A stretch of 16,576 nt of DNA. Origin: Rhodanobacteraceae bacterium (lineage in GTDB: Bacteria; Pseudomonadota; Gammaproteobacteria; Xanthomonadales; Rhodanobacteraceae). Positions 6,686 to 13,963 of this stretch are shown one piece after another. The DNA lies in NCBI GenBank assembly GCA_025924775.1, contig JAICHS010000026.1, forward strand, positions 1 to 16,576. The letters run 5' to 3'. Each line of letters begins with the position of its first letter. Position 1 is the first letter of the stretch. Under the pieces are notes generated by a model. That model did no database searches. It saw nothing but the letters and a program-made list of their open reading frames with translations, and was not told the origin of the DNA. A program made the position numbers and the translations under genes.

Positions 6686-8506
6686 ATGACAGACAATTCG
6701 ATTAATCCGATCGTCGGCGCGCTTCAGTCCGATAACCCGGCGGAGGCCGAACGCCAGTGTCGCCAACTGCTGATGGCAGACGCCGAGGCCGCGGACGTCC
6801 TGGTGTTGCTGGCGGTAAGCCAATGGCGATTGGGCAGGCATGAGCTCGCCCTCGAGATCTATGCGAGGCTCGCCGAAGCTCACCCTGATGAGATTCTGCA
6901 TTGGCGCAACTATGCGAACGCGCTGTGGGAGTCAGGGGATTTGTCCGGGGCCGAACACGCTTTCACGCGAGCGGCAGCTCTGGCGCCGGATGACGCGGAA
7001 TTGCTCGAGCACCTCGGCCTCGTGCAGCTGGATGCAGGCAAAGCTGCCGATGCCCGCAACACCTTACTTCGCGCCTTCGGCAAGTCGCCCGTGTCGCCGG
7101 CGATCCGTATCCACGCGGCGCGTGCCTGTTCTCTGTGTCGCGATTCACGGGCTGACCACCTATTGTCGCCGTGGCGGGATTGGCTTCCACTGGACGATTC
7201 GCTGCAGTCCGAGTTGGCTGAGGTGCAGGCGCAGCTCGGTGAGGCGGTGATCGCGGTGGAGTTGCTGGAAGATCTTGCGCACCGGTTGCCGGAAGAACGG
7301 CGCGTCAGACTCCGGTTGGCCAGCCTGTATGAACGCATCAACCGCGTCGAACAGGCGGAACGGCTACTGGATGAGATCGCTGCGGGTACTGAGCCAGCCG
7401 GGCGCGAAGCTTGTGAGATCGCGCGTCAGCGTGCGCAACTTGCCATGCGGCGTCGTGATTACGCCGCCGCGCGCGCGCTGCTCGACCAAGCTGGTCCCAG
7501 CGGCGACGGCGATTACGGGTTTTGGTTCGCACTGGGCAATGCTTGCGACAAGGCAGGCGATCCCGAGGCGGCCATGGGTGCGCTGGAGCGGGCGCATGCC
7601 CGGCAACTGGACGAACTGAGGCCGGCAGTACCGGACTTTTTCGAGCCTGGCGCCGAAGTGCTGCCCAAGGTCAGCGCGCGTGTCAGTGCGGGTGATTACC
7701 GCAACTGGCCGCAACTTCAAGCGCCGGATGCAGCACAATCCCCCGTCTTCGTAGTCGGCTTTCCACGCTCGGGCACCACCCTGCTTGAACAGATGCTGGA
7801 CGCCCACCCGCGTATGCAGTCGATGGACGAGCGCCCGTTGTTCAATACGCTGTCCCGGCAGCTCGAAGCCGCCACCGGCATCGAAGTACCGCATGACCTT
7901 GGCCGTCTGAACCAGCGCGACTGCGACGAGTTGCGCAAGGGCTACCTGCTCATGGCCTGTGCGAAGATCGAACGCCGCTGGGACGCGCAACTTGTCGACA
8001 AGAACCCTCTGAACATGCTGTGGCTGCCGTTGATCCATCGGATGTTTCCGCACGCGCGCTTCATCCTTGCGGTCCGCCACCCATGCGATGTGCTGCTGAG
8101 TTGTTACATGCAAAATTTCCGAACCGCCGTGCTGGCGGTGGCCGGGCAATCGCTTGAGCGCCTTGCCCAAGCCTACGTCGCGGCGATGGAGACGTGGTTG
8201 CACCACGTAGACGTTTTCAAACCCAGCGTCATGGTGTCGCGCTATGAGGACCTGGTCGCGGACACTCCGTCGCAACTCGGCCGGATCGCGTCGTTCCTCG
8301 GGCTCGAGAACGCCAGTGCCATGCTGGATTTCGATACGCGCGCGCGCGAAAAGGGCTACATCAAGACGCCCAGTTATACCCAAGTGATCGAACCGATCAA
8401 TACGCGTGGCGTAGGCAGGTGGCAGCAGTATTTTCCACACTTCGCACCGGCGCTGCCGCTGCTCAAGCCGATGCTTGAGCGTTGGGGTTACGGAGTCGAC
8501 CGGTGA
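6686..8506 (+). CDS. TPR-containing sulfotransferase
   Basis: The product has 606 residues. The ATG at 6686 is chosen because the in-frame GTG at 6656 lies inside the terminator stem. Residues about 1-340 are TPR-like helices (ALEIYARLAEAHPDE, WRNYANALWESGDLSGAEHAF). Residues 352-600 form a PAPS-dependent sulfotransferase of the Sulfotransfer_3 type. The 5'-phosphosulfate loop is GFPRSGTT at 358-365, the probable catalytic base is Glu382 in MDERP, Lys439 is in DKNPLN, and the 3'-phosphate site is RHPCDVLLS with Arg464 and Ser472. It transfers sulfate from PAPS to a hydroxyl on an unknown acceptor, probably in the cytoplasm; no signal peptide or membrane helix is seen. No clear Shine-Dalgarno is present. 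A small 2OG oxygenase follows 129 bases downstream and may share its transcript. Confidence 0.92.
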   Translation: MTDNSINPIVGALQSDNPAEAERQCRQLLMADAEAADVLVLLAVSQWRLGRHELALEIYARLAEAHPDEILHWRNYANALWESGDLSGAEHAFTRAAALAPDDAELLEHLGLVQLDAGKAADARNTLLRAFGKSPVSPAIRIHAARACSLCRDSRADHLLSPWRDWLPLDDSLQSELAEVQAQLGEAVIAVELLEDLAHRLPEERRVRLRLASLYERINRVEQAERLLDEIAAGTEPAGREACEIARQRAQLAMRRRDYAAARALLDQAGPSGDGDYGFWFALGNACDKAGDPEAAMGALERAHARQLDELRPAVPDFFEPGAEVLPKVSARVSAGDYRNWPQLQAPDAAQSPVFVVGFPRSGTTLLEQMLDAHPRMQSMDERPLFNTLSRQLEAATGIEVPHDLGRLNQRDCDELRKGYLLMACAKIERRWDAQLVDKNPLNMLWLPLIHRMFPHARFILAVRHPCDVLLSCYMQNFRTAVLAVAGQSLERLAQAYVAAMETWLHHVDVFKPSVMVSRYEDLVADTPSQLGRIASFLGLENASAMLDFDTRAREKGYIKTPSYTQVIEPINTRGVGRWQQYFPHFAPALPLLKPMLERWGYGVDR

Positions 8507-8552
8507 CACCTGTCGCCCGGCATGTATTGGTGCCGCGGGCGACGAGCATTGC

Positions 8553-8589
8553 GGAGCGTTTTCACCGCGAAGCGCTTGCGGCGTGCTCC
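8553..8589. repeat. Imperfect inverted repeat between sulfotransferase and oxygenase
   Basis: GGAGC at 8553-8557 pairs with GCTCC at 8585-8589, and inside it CCGC at 8565-8568 pairs with GCGG at 8578-8581 around AAGCGCTT. The nested shape resembles a decayed intergenic repeat of the REP kind. Only this copy is in the window, so the repeat nature is unproven. There is no T-tract, so it is not a normal terminator. Confidence 0.3.
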
Positions 8590-8619
8590 GTAGCGATCTG
8601 GAAATCCCGTCTCATGGTT

Positions 8620-8627
8620 GGAGGAGG
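8620..8627 (+). promoter_or_regulatory. Strong ribosome binding site of the small oxygenase
   Basis: GGAGGAGG, eight bases before the ATG at 8636, is the strongest Shine-Dalgarno in the window. It sets the start at 8636 rather than the in-frame TTG at 8618, which would overlap the site itself. The neighbouring sulfotransferase genes have weak sites, so this enzyme may be made at a higher level. Confidence 0.8.
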
Positions 8628-8635
8628 AGCTTCGT

Positions 8636-9199
8636 ATGCCGCTCACGCGCTCACTGGAAATTGACGGTCGGCCGTTGCGGGTCTACGACGGGCTTGTACC
8701 GCAATCCGAAATCAAGCGCCTCACCGATGCATTCCTTGGGGCAAATTTCGTCTGCGATGAAGTAGCCAGCGCGGAAACCTTCAATGTGCGTCACTGGCAG
8801 CTGAGCATTCCTCTTGAGACTGCCCGGCAACTGGTGGTGTTTCAGCCGACCCTGCAGGCATTGCGCGATTTTCCTGATCGGGCGCACTATCAGGTGTTGC
8901 GCGTGTACTGCAATTGCGTTGCCTACGGCGACATGCTGTTCACCCATACCGATGTGCATGATGGCAAGGAAGGGCTGACTGCGCTGTGGTACATCGCACC
9001 TGAATGGAACGTCGATTGGGGGGGCGAGACCATGTTCTACGACAACGCCCAGGACGGCGTGGCATGCGTGACGCCCAAACCAGGGCGGCTTGCGATTTTC
9101 GATGGCACCATCCGCCATGCCGGCCGCCCGCCCAATCGCATCTGCTATGCGCCGCGTTACACGCTGGCATTCAAGCTGGAGCCCCTGCCGCGCGAATAG
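8636..9199 (+). CDS. 2OG-Fe(II) oxygenase, prolyl 4-hydroxylase-like
   Basis: The product has 187 residues and is a single double-stranded beta-helix domain without TPRs. The facial triad is visible as HTD (His104, Asp106) and His161 in RHAGR. Arg174 in PRYTLAF is the expected 2-oxoglutarate anchor. ALWYIAPEWNVDWGGETMF, between the triad halves, is the usual Y-L-x-P-x-W...GG core seen in prolyl-hydroxylase and PHD/OGFOD-like members. It should hydroxylate a side chain, possibly proline or aspartate, on an unknown substrate in the cytoplasm; that substrate class is inferred from the fold family only. It is of a different subfamily from the TPR-fused oxygenase at 1463. It is convergent with the sulfotransferase gene ending at 9203, with only three bases between the stops. 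Confidence 0.9.
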   Translation: MPLTRSLEIDGRPLRVYDGLVPQSEIKRLTDAFLGANFVCDEVASAETFNVRHWQLSIPLETARQLVVFQPTLQALRDFPDRAHYQVLRVYCNCVAYGDMLFTHTDVHDGKEGLTALWYIAPEWNVDWGGETMFYDNAQDGVACVTPKPGRLAIFDGTIRHAGRPPNRICYAPRYTLAFKLEPLPRE

Positions 9200-9202
9200 C
9201 GA

Positions 9203-10750
9203 TCACGCGTCGCCCCAGCGCGCGAGCTCGGGCACGAACGGCAGATATCGTTCTGCGCGGTTGACTGAGCGCGTGTGTACCGGTTGCCGGGCTTGCCACA
9301 GGCTGGCCGAACTGATGGCAGTCTCGGGGGACGGCGCGTTGCCCCCGGTGATCGCGGCAGGTAGATCGATCCACGCAGCCAGTGTGGCGAGCACGTGGTC
9401 CGGGTCCGAAGCGAGGTCCTCGTAGCGGACGCTGCGAATCGAATCCGGGAACCGTTTGCGCCAGTGTGTCATGAGCCGCGCGCAATCGTGCATCACCAGC
9501 GCGATGTCGTCGAAGTCATAGCTGTAGCCCTGCACGTCTTCGAGGAAACATTGTGTCCACAGCGACAAGGCGGTATCACGCGCATCCCGCTGGCAGTGGA
9601 TCACGCGCGCCCCGGGGAACATCGCGAACAACAGGTCGAGGTAGCGGAAATTCAACGGCTGCTTGTCGATGAACCAGTACGCGTCGCCGGCATCGTCACG
9701 GCGCGCGCGGGCGGTGTAGGTGGTGGCCGCGCGTTGCAGCGCAGCGGAGTCGGGTTGGCCCGACAAGCCGGGTTGCGTTGCCAGGTTGGCGAGCCAGGGC
9801 AGTTCGCCCCGGTTGCACACACCCGGGGGCAACGAGAGTAATTCCGCGAGCAGAGTCGTACCGGTGCGCGGGACGCCCACGATGAAGATCGGGTTGAACC
9901 CTGCAACCGCTTCGGCCGAGTGCGTGAAAGGTGCGGCTGCCAGGCGAGCTTGCGTCGCGCGTCGCCACGCCTTGCGCGACCACGCCGTCAGCCGGTGCAG
10001 GATTGCGTTACCGTCCCGGAAGTGCTGCGCGGCCTCGCCGAAACGGCCGACATCGTCGTGCGCCTTGCCCAGTGCGAAATGCAGTTCCGCGCGCGCCTTG
10101 TCGGAAAGCCCGCCGCGGCGCAGGCCGTTTTCGAACGAGGCGAAATCCGCGTGTGCGTGGTCGCAGTAGCGCTGCGTCGAGGACAGGCCAATGGGGATGT
10201 GCCATTCCCATGCCCGTTCGTCGTGCTCGAGCGCAAACAGATAATGCCGCCGCGCCAGCTCGAAGTTGCCCAGCTGGATCTGAAGCATCCCGGCGTAGGC
10301 GTGCAGACGAGCGTCGTCAGGATGTACCGCGATTGCGGCGGCGGCCACCTCGGCGGCATCGCGCTTGCGTGCGCAATCATCCAGCAGCTCGATGGCGGCG
10401 ATCGCGAGGTCGGCGTCGTCGCGGTGGGCATCGCCAACCAGGCAGCGGCGGATGGCGGCCGCCGCTGCGGCCACGCGTCCCTGGTCCGCCAGCATGCGCG
10501 CCAAGGCGAACGCGGACGCAGAATCCGTGGGGTCGTGTTCCAGCAGCGCCTGCAGTAGCGACTCAGCCTCGCGCTTGCGTCCTGCCTGCTGGAGCGCGGC
10601 GGCCTGCGCGCGCCGCAGCGCCTTCGATCCGGGGTATTCGGTGAGGGCTCGCTCGAGCGTCACCTGTGCTTCCTGCCATTGGCCGCGCAGGATCCGCAAG
10701 CGGGCTTCGTCGAGCCATTCGGATTCGCTGCGCGCCGCGTCCAAGGTCAC
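9203..10750 (-). CDS. TPR-containing sulfotransferase, second gene of a pair
   Basis: The product has 515 residues. It starts at a GTG (10750-10748) whose GTGA overlaps the stop of the upstream gene, so translation is probably coupled. Residues about 1-270 are TPR-like helices (ALRRAQAAALQQAGRKREAES). The sulfotransferase domain follows: GVPRTGTT at 292-299, Glu316 in NRGELPW, Lys363 in DKQPLNFRYL, and the 3'-phosphate site QRDARDTALS with Arg388 and Ser396. All key residues of a PAPS-using enzyme are present. It ends in LARWGDA. The C-terminal region is closely related to that of the gene at 12440 (both have WQARQPV and DPLNFRYL/QPLNFRYL), so the two are paralogues. It is probably cytoplasmic; the acceptor is unknown. 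No terminator is seen after its stop, which abuts the convergent oxygenase gene. Confidence 0.92.
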   Translation of the reverse strand: MTLDAARSESEWLDEARLRILRGQWQEAQVTLERALTEYPGSKALRRAQAAALQQAGRKREAESLLQALLEHDPTDSASAFALARMLADQGRVAAAAAAIRRCLVGDAHRDDADLAIAAIELLDDCARKRDAAEVAAAAIAVHPDDARLHAYAGMLQIQLGNFELARRHYLFALEHDERAWEWHIPIGLSSTQRYCDHAHADFASFENGLRRGGLSDKARAELHFALGKAHDDVGRFGEAAQHFRDGNAILHRLTAWSRKAWRRATQARLAAAPFTHSAEAVAGFNPIFIVGVPRTGTTLLAELLSLPPGVCNRGELPWLANLATQPGLSGQPDSAALQRAATTYTARARRDDAGDAYWFIDKQPLNFRYLDLLFAMFPGARVIHCQRDARDTALSLWTQCFLEDVQGYSYDFDDIALVMHDCARLMTHWRKRFPDSIRSVRYEDLASDPDHVLATLAAWIDLPAAITGGNAPSPETAISSASLWQARQPVHTRSVNRAERYLPFVPELARWGDA

Positions 10751-12327
10751 GTTCCAAACGGAGGCAGGCCCAGCGAAGCGCGCAGGGGATCGAGAAGGCT
10801 GCCGTAGCGTTGCGCCTGCGCGGTGCCCGCCTGCAGTGGTCGGCGTACCTGGGTTGCACTCGGCGAGCGCACCTCGCGCCGCGTTTCGTGGAAGTGCAGG
10901 CAGGTTTCCTCGAACGGCAGGCCGCAGAACTCCAGCAGCGCGCGGATGCCGGTTTCGGGCGCGTCGACCAGCGCCTCGTAGTCGTGCTGGTAGACGTGCT
11001 CGGAATACTGCGCGGCCCAGTGCCGGACGCCGCGGTCGAAGTCACGCCAGTATGCAGCCAGATCTTCCGGGGTACGGGTGTACTCGTTGTTGTAGAGGTG
11101 CTGTCGATAGCAGGAGAAGCAGGTCTCCAGCGGATCGCGACGGCAGGCAACGATGTGCGCACCCGGCAGCATGGCACGGATTGCCCCGATATACATCCAG
11201 TTGCCCGGCATCTTGTCTGTGAAAAACGGGCGCCGGCCGCGCCAGTGCACCGTGCGTTCCAGATAACGCTCGCCCAGACACTGCCAGTCCGGCGGCTGCA
11301 GGTCCGCCACCCAGTTCGGAAAGGGCTTGCCGCGCTGCCGTGATTCCGCGGCCAGCACCAGTGACAGGTCGGGCAACTCGCCCGCGCCTTCGACCTGCGA
11401 GTGCGAGGCAAGGATCTGTTCGACCAAGGTCGTGCCCGAACGTGGCAAGCCGACGATGAAGATGGCGCCCCGGCCCAAGGTGGCGTCGGGTGCCCCCGCG
11501 GGCAGCGGCGTGAAGGCGCGGTTAACAGCCTCGATCGCCGCCGAAAAACCCGCCGCATCCCAGCGCTGACGCAAACGGGCGATCGCATTGGCGCGTTTCA
11601 GCTGGTCCAGCGATTCCTCGTAGCGGTCGCGTTCGTCCAGTCCCTTGGCCAGCGCGAAGCCGGTCGCGATGCGGTCGTCATCGCTGGCGCGGCGGTCGCG
11701 CAAGGCTGCCCCCATTCGATCGATGTCTTCGTCGGTCAACGCACCGGTGCGCAGGTCTGCGAGTCCCCACCATGCCATGCCGGTCCAGGGCTGCCTGGAC
11801 AGGACCCTCCGGTACTCAGCGGCGGACGCTTCGGCGTGTCCCTGCATGCGCAGCATGTCTCCGAGCTGTGCGCGTGCGTCCATGTTGTCGGGCGCCAGTT
11901 CCACGGCGCGCCGCAGGGCTTCGACGGCTTCCTCGTTGCGCACGCAGCGGGTCAGCATTACGCCGAGGTTGTACCACGCGGCCCCCAAGCCGGGCTGCAG
12001 TTCGCAGGCGCGCCGTAGCGCCCGGATGGCGCCATCGAAGTCGCCGCCGTTGCCGAGGATGGTGCCGAGCGTGTTGTGGTAGAGCGCATCCACCGGACGC
12101 AACGCCACGGCCTGTTCCATCGTGTTGCGCGCCGCGAGGTGGTTGCCGCGCAAGTCGAGGATGCCTGCGTGCAAGCGCAACACTTCGGAATGCTTCGGGT
12201 AAGCGGCGAGCGCGGGCTGGAGTTGTGCAGCCGCCTGGTCGGCGCGTCCCAGGGCAAGTGCCTGAGCGGCCGCGACGACCTGCTGCGCGGCTGCGTTGTC
12301 CAGGCCTTCGAGGCGTGGCGCGGTCAT
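10747..12327 (-). CDS. TPR-containing sulfotransferase, first gene of a pair
   Basis: The product has 526 residues and starts at the ATG at 12327-12325. Residues about 10-220 contain the clearest TPRs of the window (LYHNTLGTILGNGGDFDGAI, AAWYNLGVMLTRCVRNEEAV). The sulfotransferase domain has GLPRSGTT at 293-300, Glu317 in GAGELPDL, Lys372 in DKMPGNW, and RRDPLETCFS with Arg397 and Ser405. It differs in its C-terminal third from the other three (HFHETRREVRSPSATQVRRP), so it is a separate subgroup. The SATQVRRP ending resembles the substrate-domain tail common in TPR-sulfotransferases. It shares a divergent 112-base region with the gene at 12440 and overlaps the next gene by four bases. Its ribosome site is a weak AGG about nine bases upstream. 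Cytoplasmic location and acceptor are inferred and unknown respectively. Confidence 0.92.
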   Translation of the reverse strand: MTAPRLEGLDNAAAQQVVAAAQALALGRADQAAAQLQPALAAYPKHSEVLRLHAGILDLRGNHLAARNTMEQAVALRPVDALYHNTLGTILGNGGDFDGAIRALRRACELQPGLGAAWYNLGVMLTRCVRNEEAVEALRRAVELAPDNMDARAQLGDMLRMQGHAEASAAEYRRVLSRQPWTGMAWWGLADLRTGALTDEDIDRMGAALRDRRASDDDRIATGFALAKGLDERDRYEESLDQLKRANAIARLRQRWDAAGFSAAIEAVNRAFTPLPAGAPDATLGRGAIFIVGLPRSGTTLVEQILASHSQVEGAGELPDLSLVLAAESRQRGKPFPNWVADLQPPDWQCLGERYLERTVHWRGRRPFFTDKMPGNWMYIGAIRAMLPGAHIVACRRDPLETCFSCYRQHLYNNEYTRTPEDLAAYWRDFDRGVRHWAAQYSEHVYQHDYEALVDAPETGIRALLEFCGLPFEETCLHFHETRREVRSPSATQVRRPLQAGTAQAQRYGSLLDPLRASLGLPPFGT

Positions 12328-12384
12328 GTCCGATACCTGGACGCGCGCCGGTCAATGAAATGGGCAAGGTGTTGGTTCATGCGG

Positions 12385-12413
12385 CCGACAGTCGGGACAG
12401 GACTGGTTATCAT
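12385..12413 (+). promoter_or_regulatory. Candidate promoter in the divergent sulfotransferase spacer
   Basis: CCGACA at 12385-12390 and TATCAT at 12408-12413 have a 17-base spacer and would drive the gene at 12440 with a leader of about 20 bases. The AT island TTATCATAA is nearly self-complementary, and on the minus strand it offers TATGAT (12414-12409), though without a good -35 for the leftward pair. The two directions may therefore share or compete for the same melted region. Confidence 0.35.
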
Positions 12414-12439
12414 AAAGGAAGGTACTGTCAGGGTGCGAA

Positions 12440-13888
12440 ATGCCGGCTTCTCTCGCTCGCACTGCCGATGCGAAACTCGATGCAGCCCGCTCCTTGTGGC
12501 AACGCAATGAAGTGGCGGGGGCCGAGGCGATTCTGCGCGAAGCGCACAGGAGCGAGCCTGCCCGCGAGGACACGGCAACGCTCCTGGCCGAGGTGCTGCG
12601 TAGCCAGGGCCAATTTTCGGCTGCTTCGCAAGTCCTGTGCGACCTGTGCAGGGCCAACGCCTTCGAGCCTTCGCTGTGCGTTCGCGCCGCGCGTTTTGCG
12701 CAGCAATGCGACCGGCATGGCATCGCCCGGGCGATATGCGATGCGGCAATCGCCGGCGGCACGGTGACCCCGGACCTGCGGGTCGTGGCCGGACATCTCG
12801 CGCGGGAGCAGGGCGATTTTGCGGCGGCCCGCACGCATTACCTGGCGGCGCTGGACAATGGCATCGATCTGGAACGAAATCATGTGCTGGGTGCGTTGGC
12901 CAATACCCGGCGCTATGTTGATGCGGCCGATCCGGAAATCGCACGGTTTGCAGCACGTTTTGCCGACGCGCGTTGCTCTTTGCGCTCGCGGGCATCGGCG
13001 GGGTTCGCCCTGGCCAAGGCGCAGAATGATCTCGGCGATTACGCCGCGGCTGCCACCACGCTGCACGGAGCCAATGCGATGGCGCATGCGGCGAAGCCAT
13101 GGGATGCCGCCGCCTGGGAACGGTTCACGGCTGCACGGCAAGGCGCGTCGGTTGCCCCCGCGGGCGCGGTACCCGCGCGCGATTTCGTGCCGGTGTTCGT
13201 GGTCGGCCTGCCACGGACAGGAACAACCCTTGCGGCAACCCTTCTGGTGCGCACCATTGCCGCGCACGATCGCGGCGAGTTGCGCGCGCTGCGCTTCATC
13301 GCGGACCAACTGATTGCCGGCGGACACTTGGCCAGCCCGGCCGCGTTGGCCGAGGCAGCCAACCTGTACCGTACGCTTGCGGTGCAGGACGATGAGAAGA
13401 CGACGTGGTACATCGATCAGGATCCGTTGAATTTCCGGTATCTGGACGTTGCCGCGGCGATGTTTCCGCAGGCGCGGGTCATCCATCTGCGGCGCGATCC
13501 GCGCGACACCGCGCTGTCGTTGTGGAGCCAGGACTTCGCACATCCGGACATGGCATTCTCGAGCGAATTCACGGACATTGCGGCATTCATGCGGGGCCAT
13601 GATGGATTGATGCGGCATTGGAAGCGGACTCTGCAAGTGCCGGTTCGCGACCTCGACTACGAGGCGCTGGTTTCCGACCCCGAGGCGACGCTTGCGCAAC
13701 TGCGCGATTTCATCGGCGCACCTGCGCACGAGCCCCAAGCGGATGGGAACCCCATCGGTGTGGATGCGCCCGTGCAATCGGCAAGCGTGTGGCAGGCGCG
13801 CCAGCCCGTCTATTCGACCTCGGTTGGGCGCTGGCGCCATTACGCGCCGTTCGTACTCGAGCTTGCACGATTCGGGCCTGGTGCCTGA
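12440..13888 (+). CDS. TPR-containing sulfotransferase with a Lys-to-Gln change
   Basis: The product has 482 residues. Residues about 10-230 are TPR-like helices (AARSLWQRNEVAGAEAILRE). The sulfotransferase domain has GLPRTGTT at 256-263, Glu280 in DRGELRAL, and RRDPRDTALS with Arg352 and Ser360. The conserved DK-x-P motif reads IDQDPLNFRYL: Gln327 replaces the lysine found in the other three copies (439, 363 and 372). In tyrosylprotein sulfotransferases the corresponding lysine is thought to help stabilise the transferred sulfate, so activity may be lowered or altered. The protein is otherwise intact with no frame break. Its C-terminal third is close to that of the gene at 9203. CAGGG six bases before the ATG may be a weak ribosome site. 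It is convergent with ahcY. Confidence 0.9.
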   Translation: MPASLARTADAKLDAARSLWQRNEVAGAEAILREAHRSEPAREDTATLLAEVLRSQGQFSAASQVLCDLCRANAFEPSLCVRAARFAQQCDRHGIARAICDAAIAGGTVTPDLRVVAGHLAREQGDFAAARTHYLAALDNGIDLERNHVLGALANTRRYVDAADPEIARFAARFADARCSLRSRASAGFALAKAQNDLGDYAAAATTLHGANAMAHAAKPWDAAAWERFTAARQGASVAPAGAVPARDFVPVFVVGLPRTGTTLAATLLVRTIAAHDRGELRALRFIADQLIAGGHLASPAALAEAANLYRTLAVQDDEKTTWYIDQDPLNFRYLDVAAAMFPQARVIHLRRDPRDTALSLWSQDFAHPDMAFSSEFTDIAAFMRGHDGLMRHWKRTLQVPVRDLDYEALVSDPEATLAQLRDFIGAPAHEPQADGNPIGVDAPVQSASVWQARQPVYSTSVGRWRHYAPFVLELARFGPGA

Positions 13889-13911
13889 TCGTCGCGATCG
13901 TAGTCGCGTTG

Positions 13912-13936
13912 AAAAAAAGCGCGGCTTGCGCCGCGC
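13912..13936 (-). terminator. Intrinsic terminator of the metK-ahcY unit
   Basis: Read on the minus strand, a perfect 7-bp stem (GCGCGGC/GCCGCGC at 13936-13930 and 13925-13919) with a GCAA loop is followed by seven T (13918-13912), 28 bases after the ahcY stop. Just before it lies a 12-base palindrome, GGGTTGCAACCC (13940-13951), giving two consecutive hairpins. On the plus strand no T-run follows, so it would not serve the sulfotransferase gene ending at 13888 as a classic terminator. Confidence 0.88.
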
Positions 13937-13963
13937 CTTGGGTTGCAACCCGCGCTGGGATGA

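Noticed and set aside
7364..8509. A 381-codon minus-strand frame opposite the first sulfotransferase
   Set aside because: The plus-strand sulfotransferase has all catalytic motifs. The antisense frame has none.
3613..9199. Lasso peptide or other known RiPP cluster next to a TonB receptor
   Set aside because: No precursor, ATP-dependent cyclase, peptidase partner, isopeptidase or ABC exporter is present. Only modification enzymes and receptors are seen.
9203..13888. Repeated sulfotransferase genes as a mobile element or recent amplification
   Set aside because: The copies are clearly diverged at protein level, with no transposase, terminal repeats or target-site duplications visible.
12428..13948. 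A 506-codon open frame on the minus strand opposite the fourth sulfotransferase
   Set aside because: It mirrors the codon phase of a recognisable sulfotransferase, has no family motif, and is rich in Arg, His and Gly as expected for GC-rich antisense shadow.
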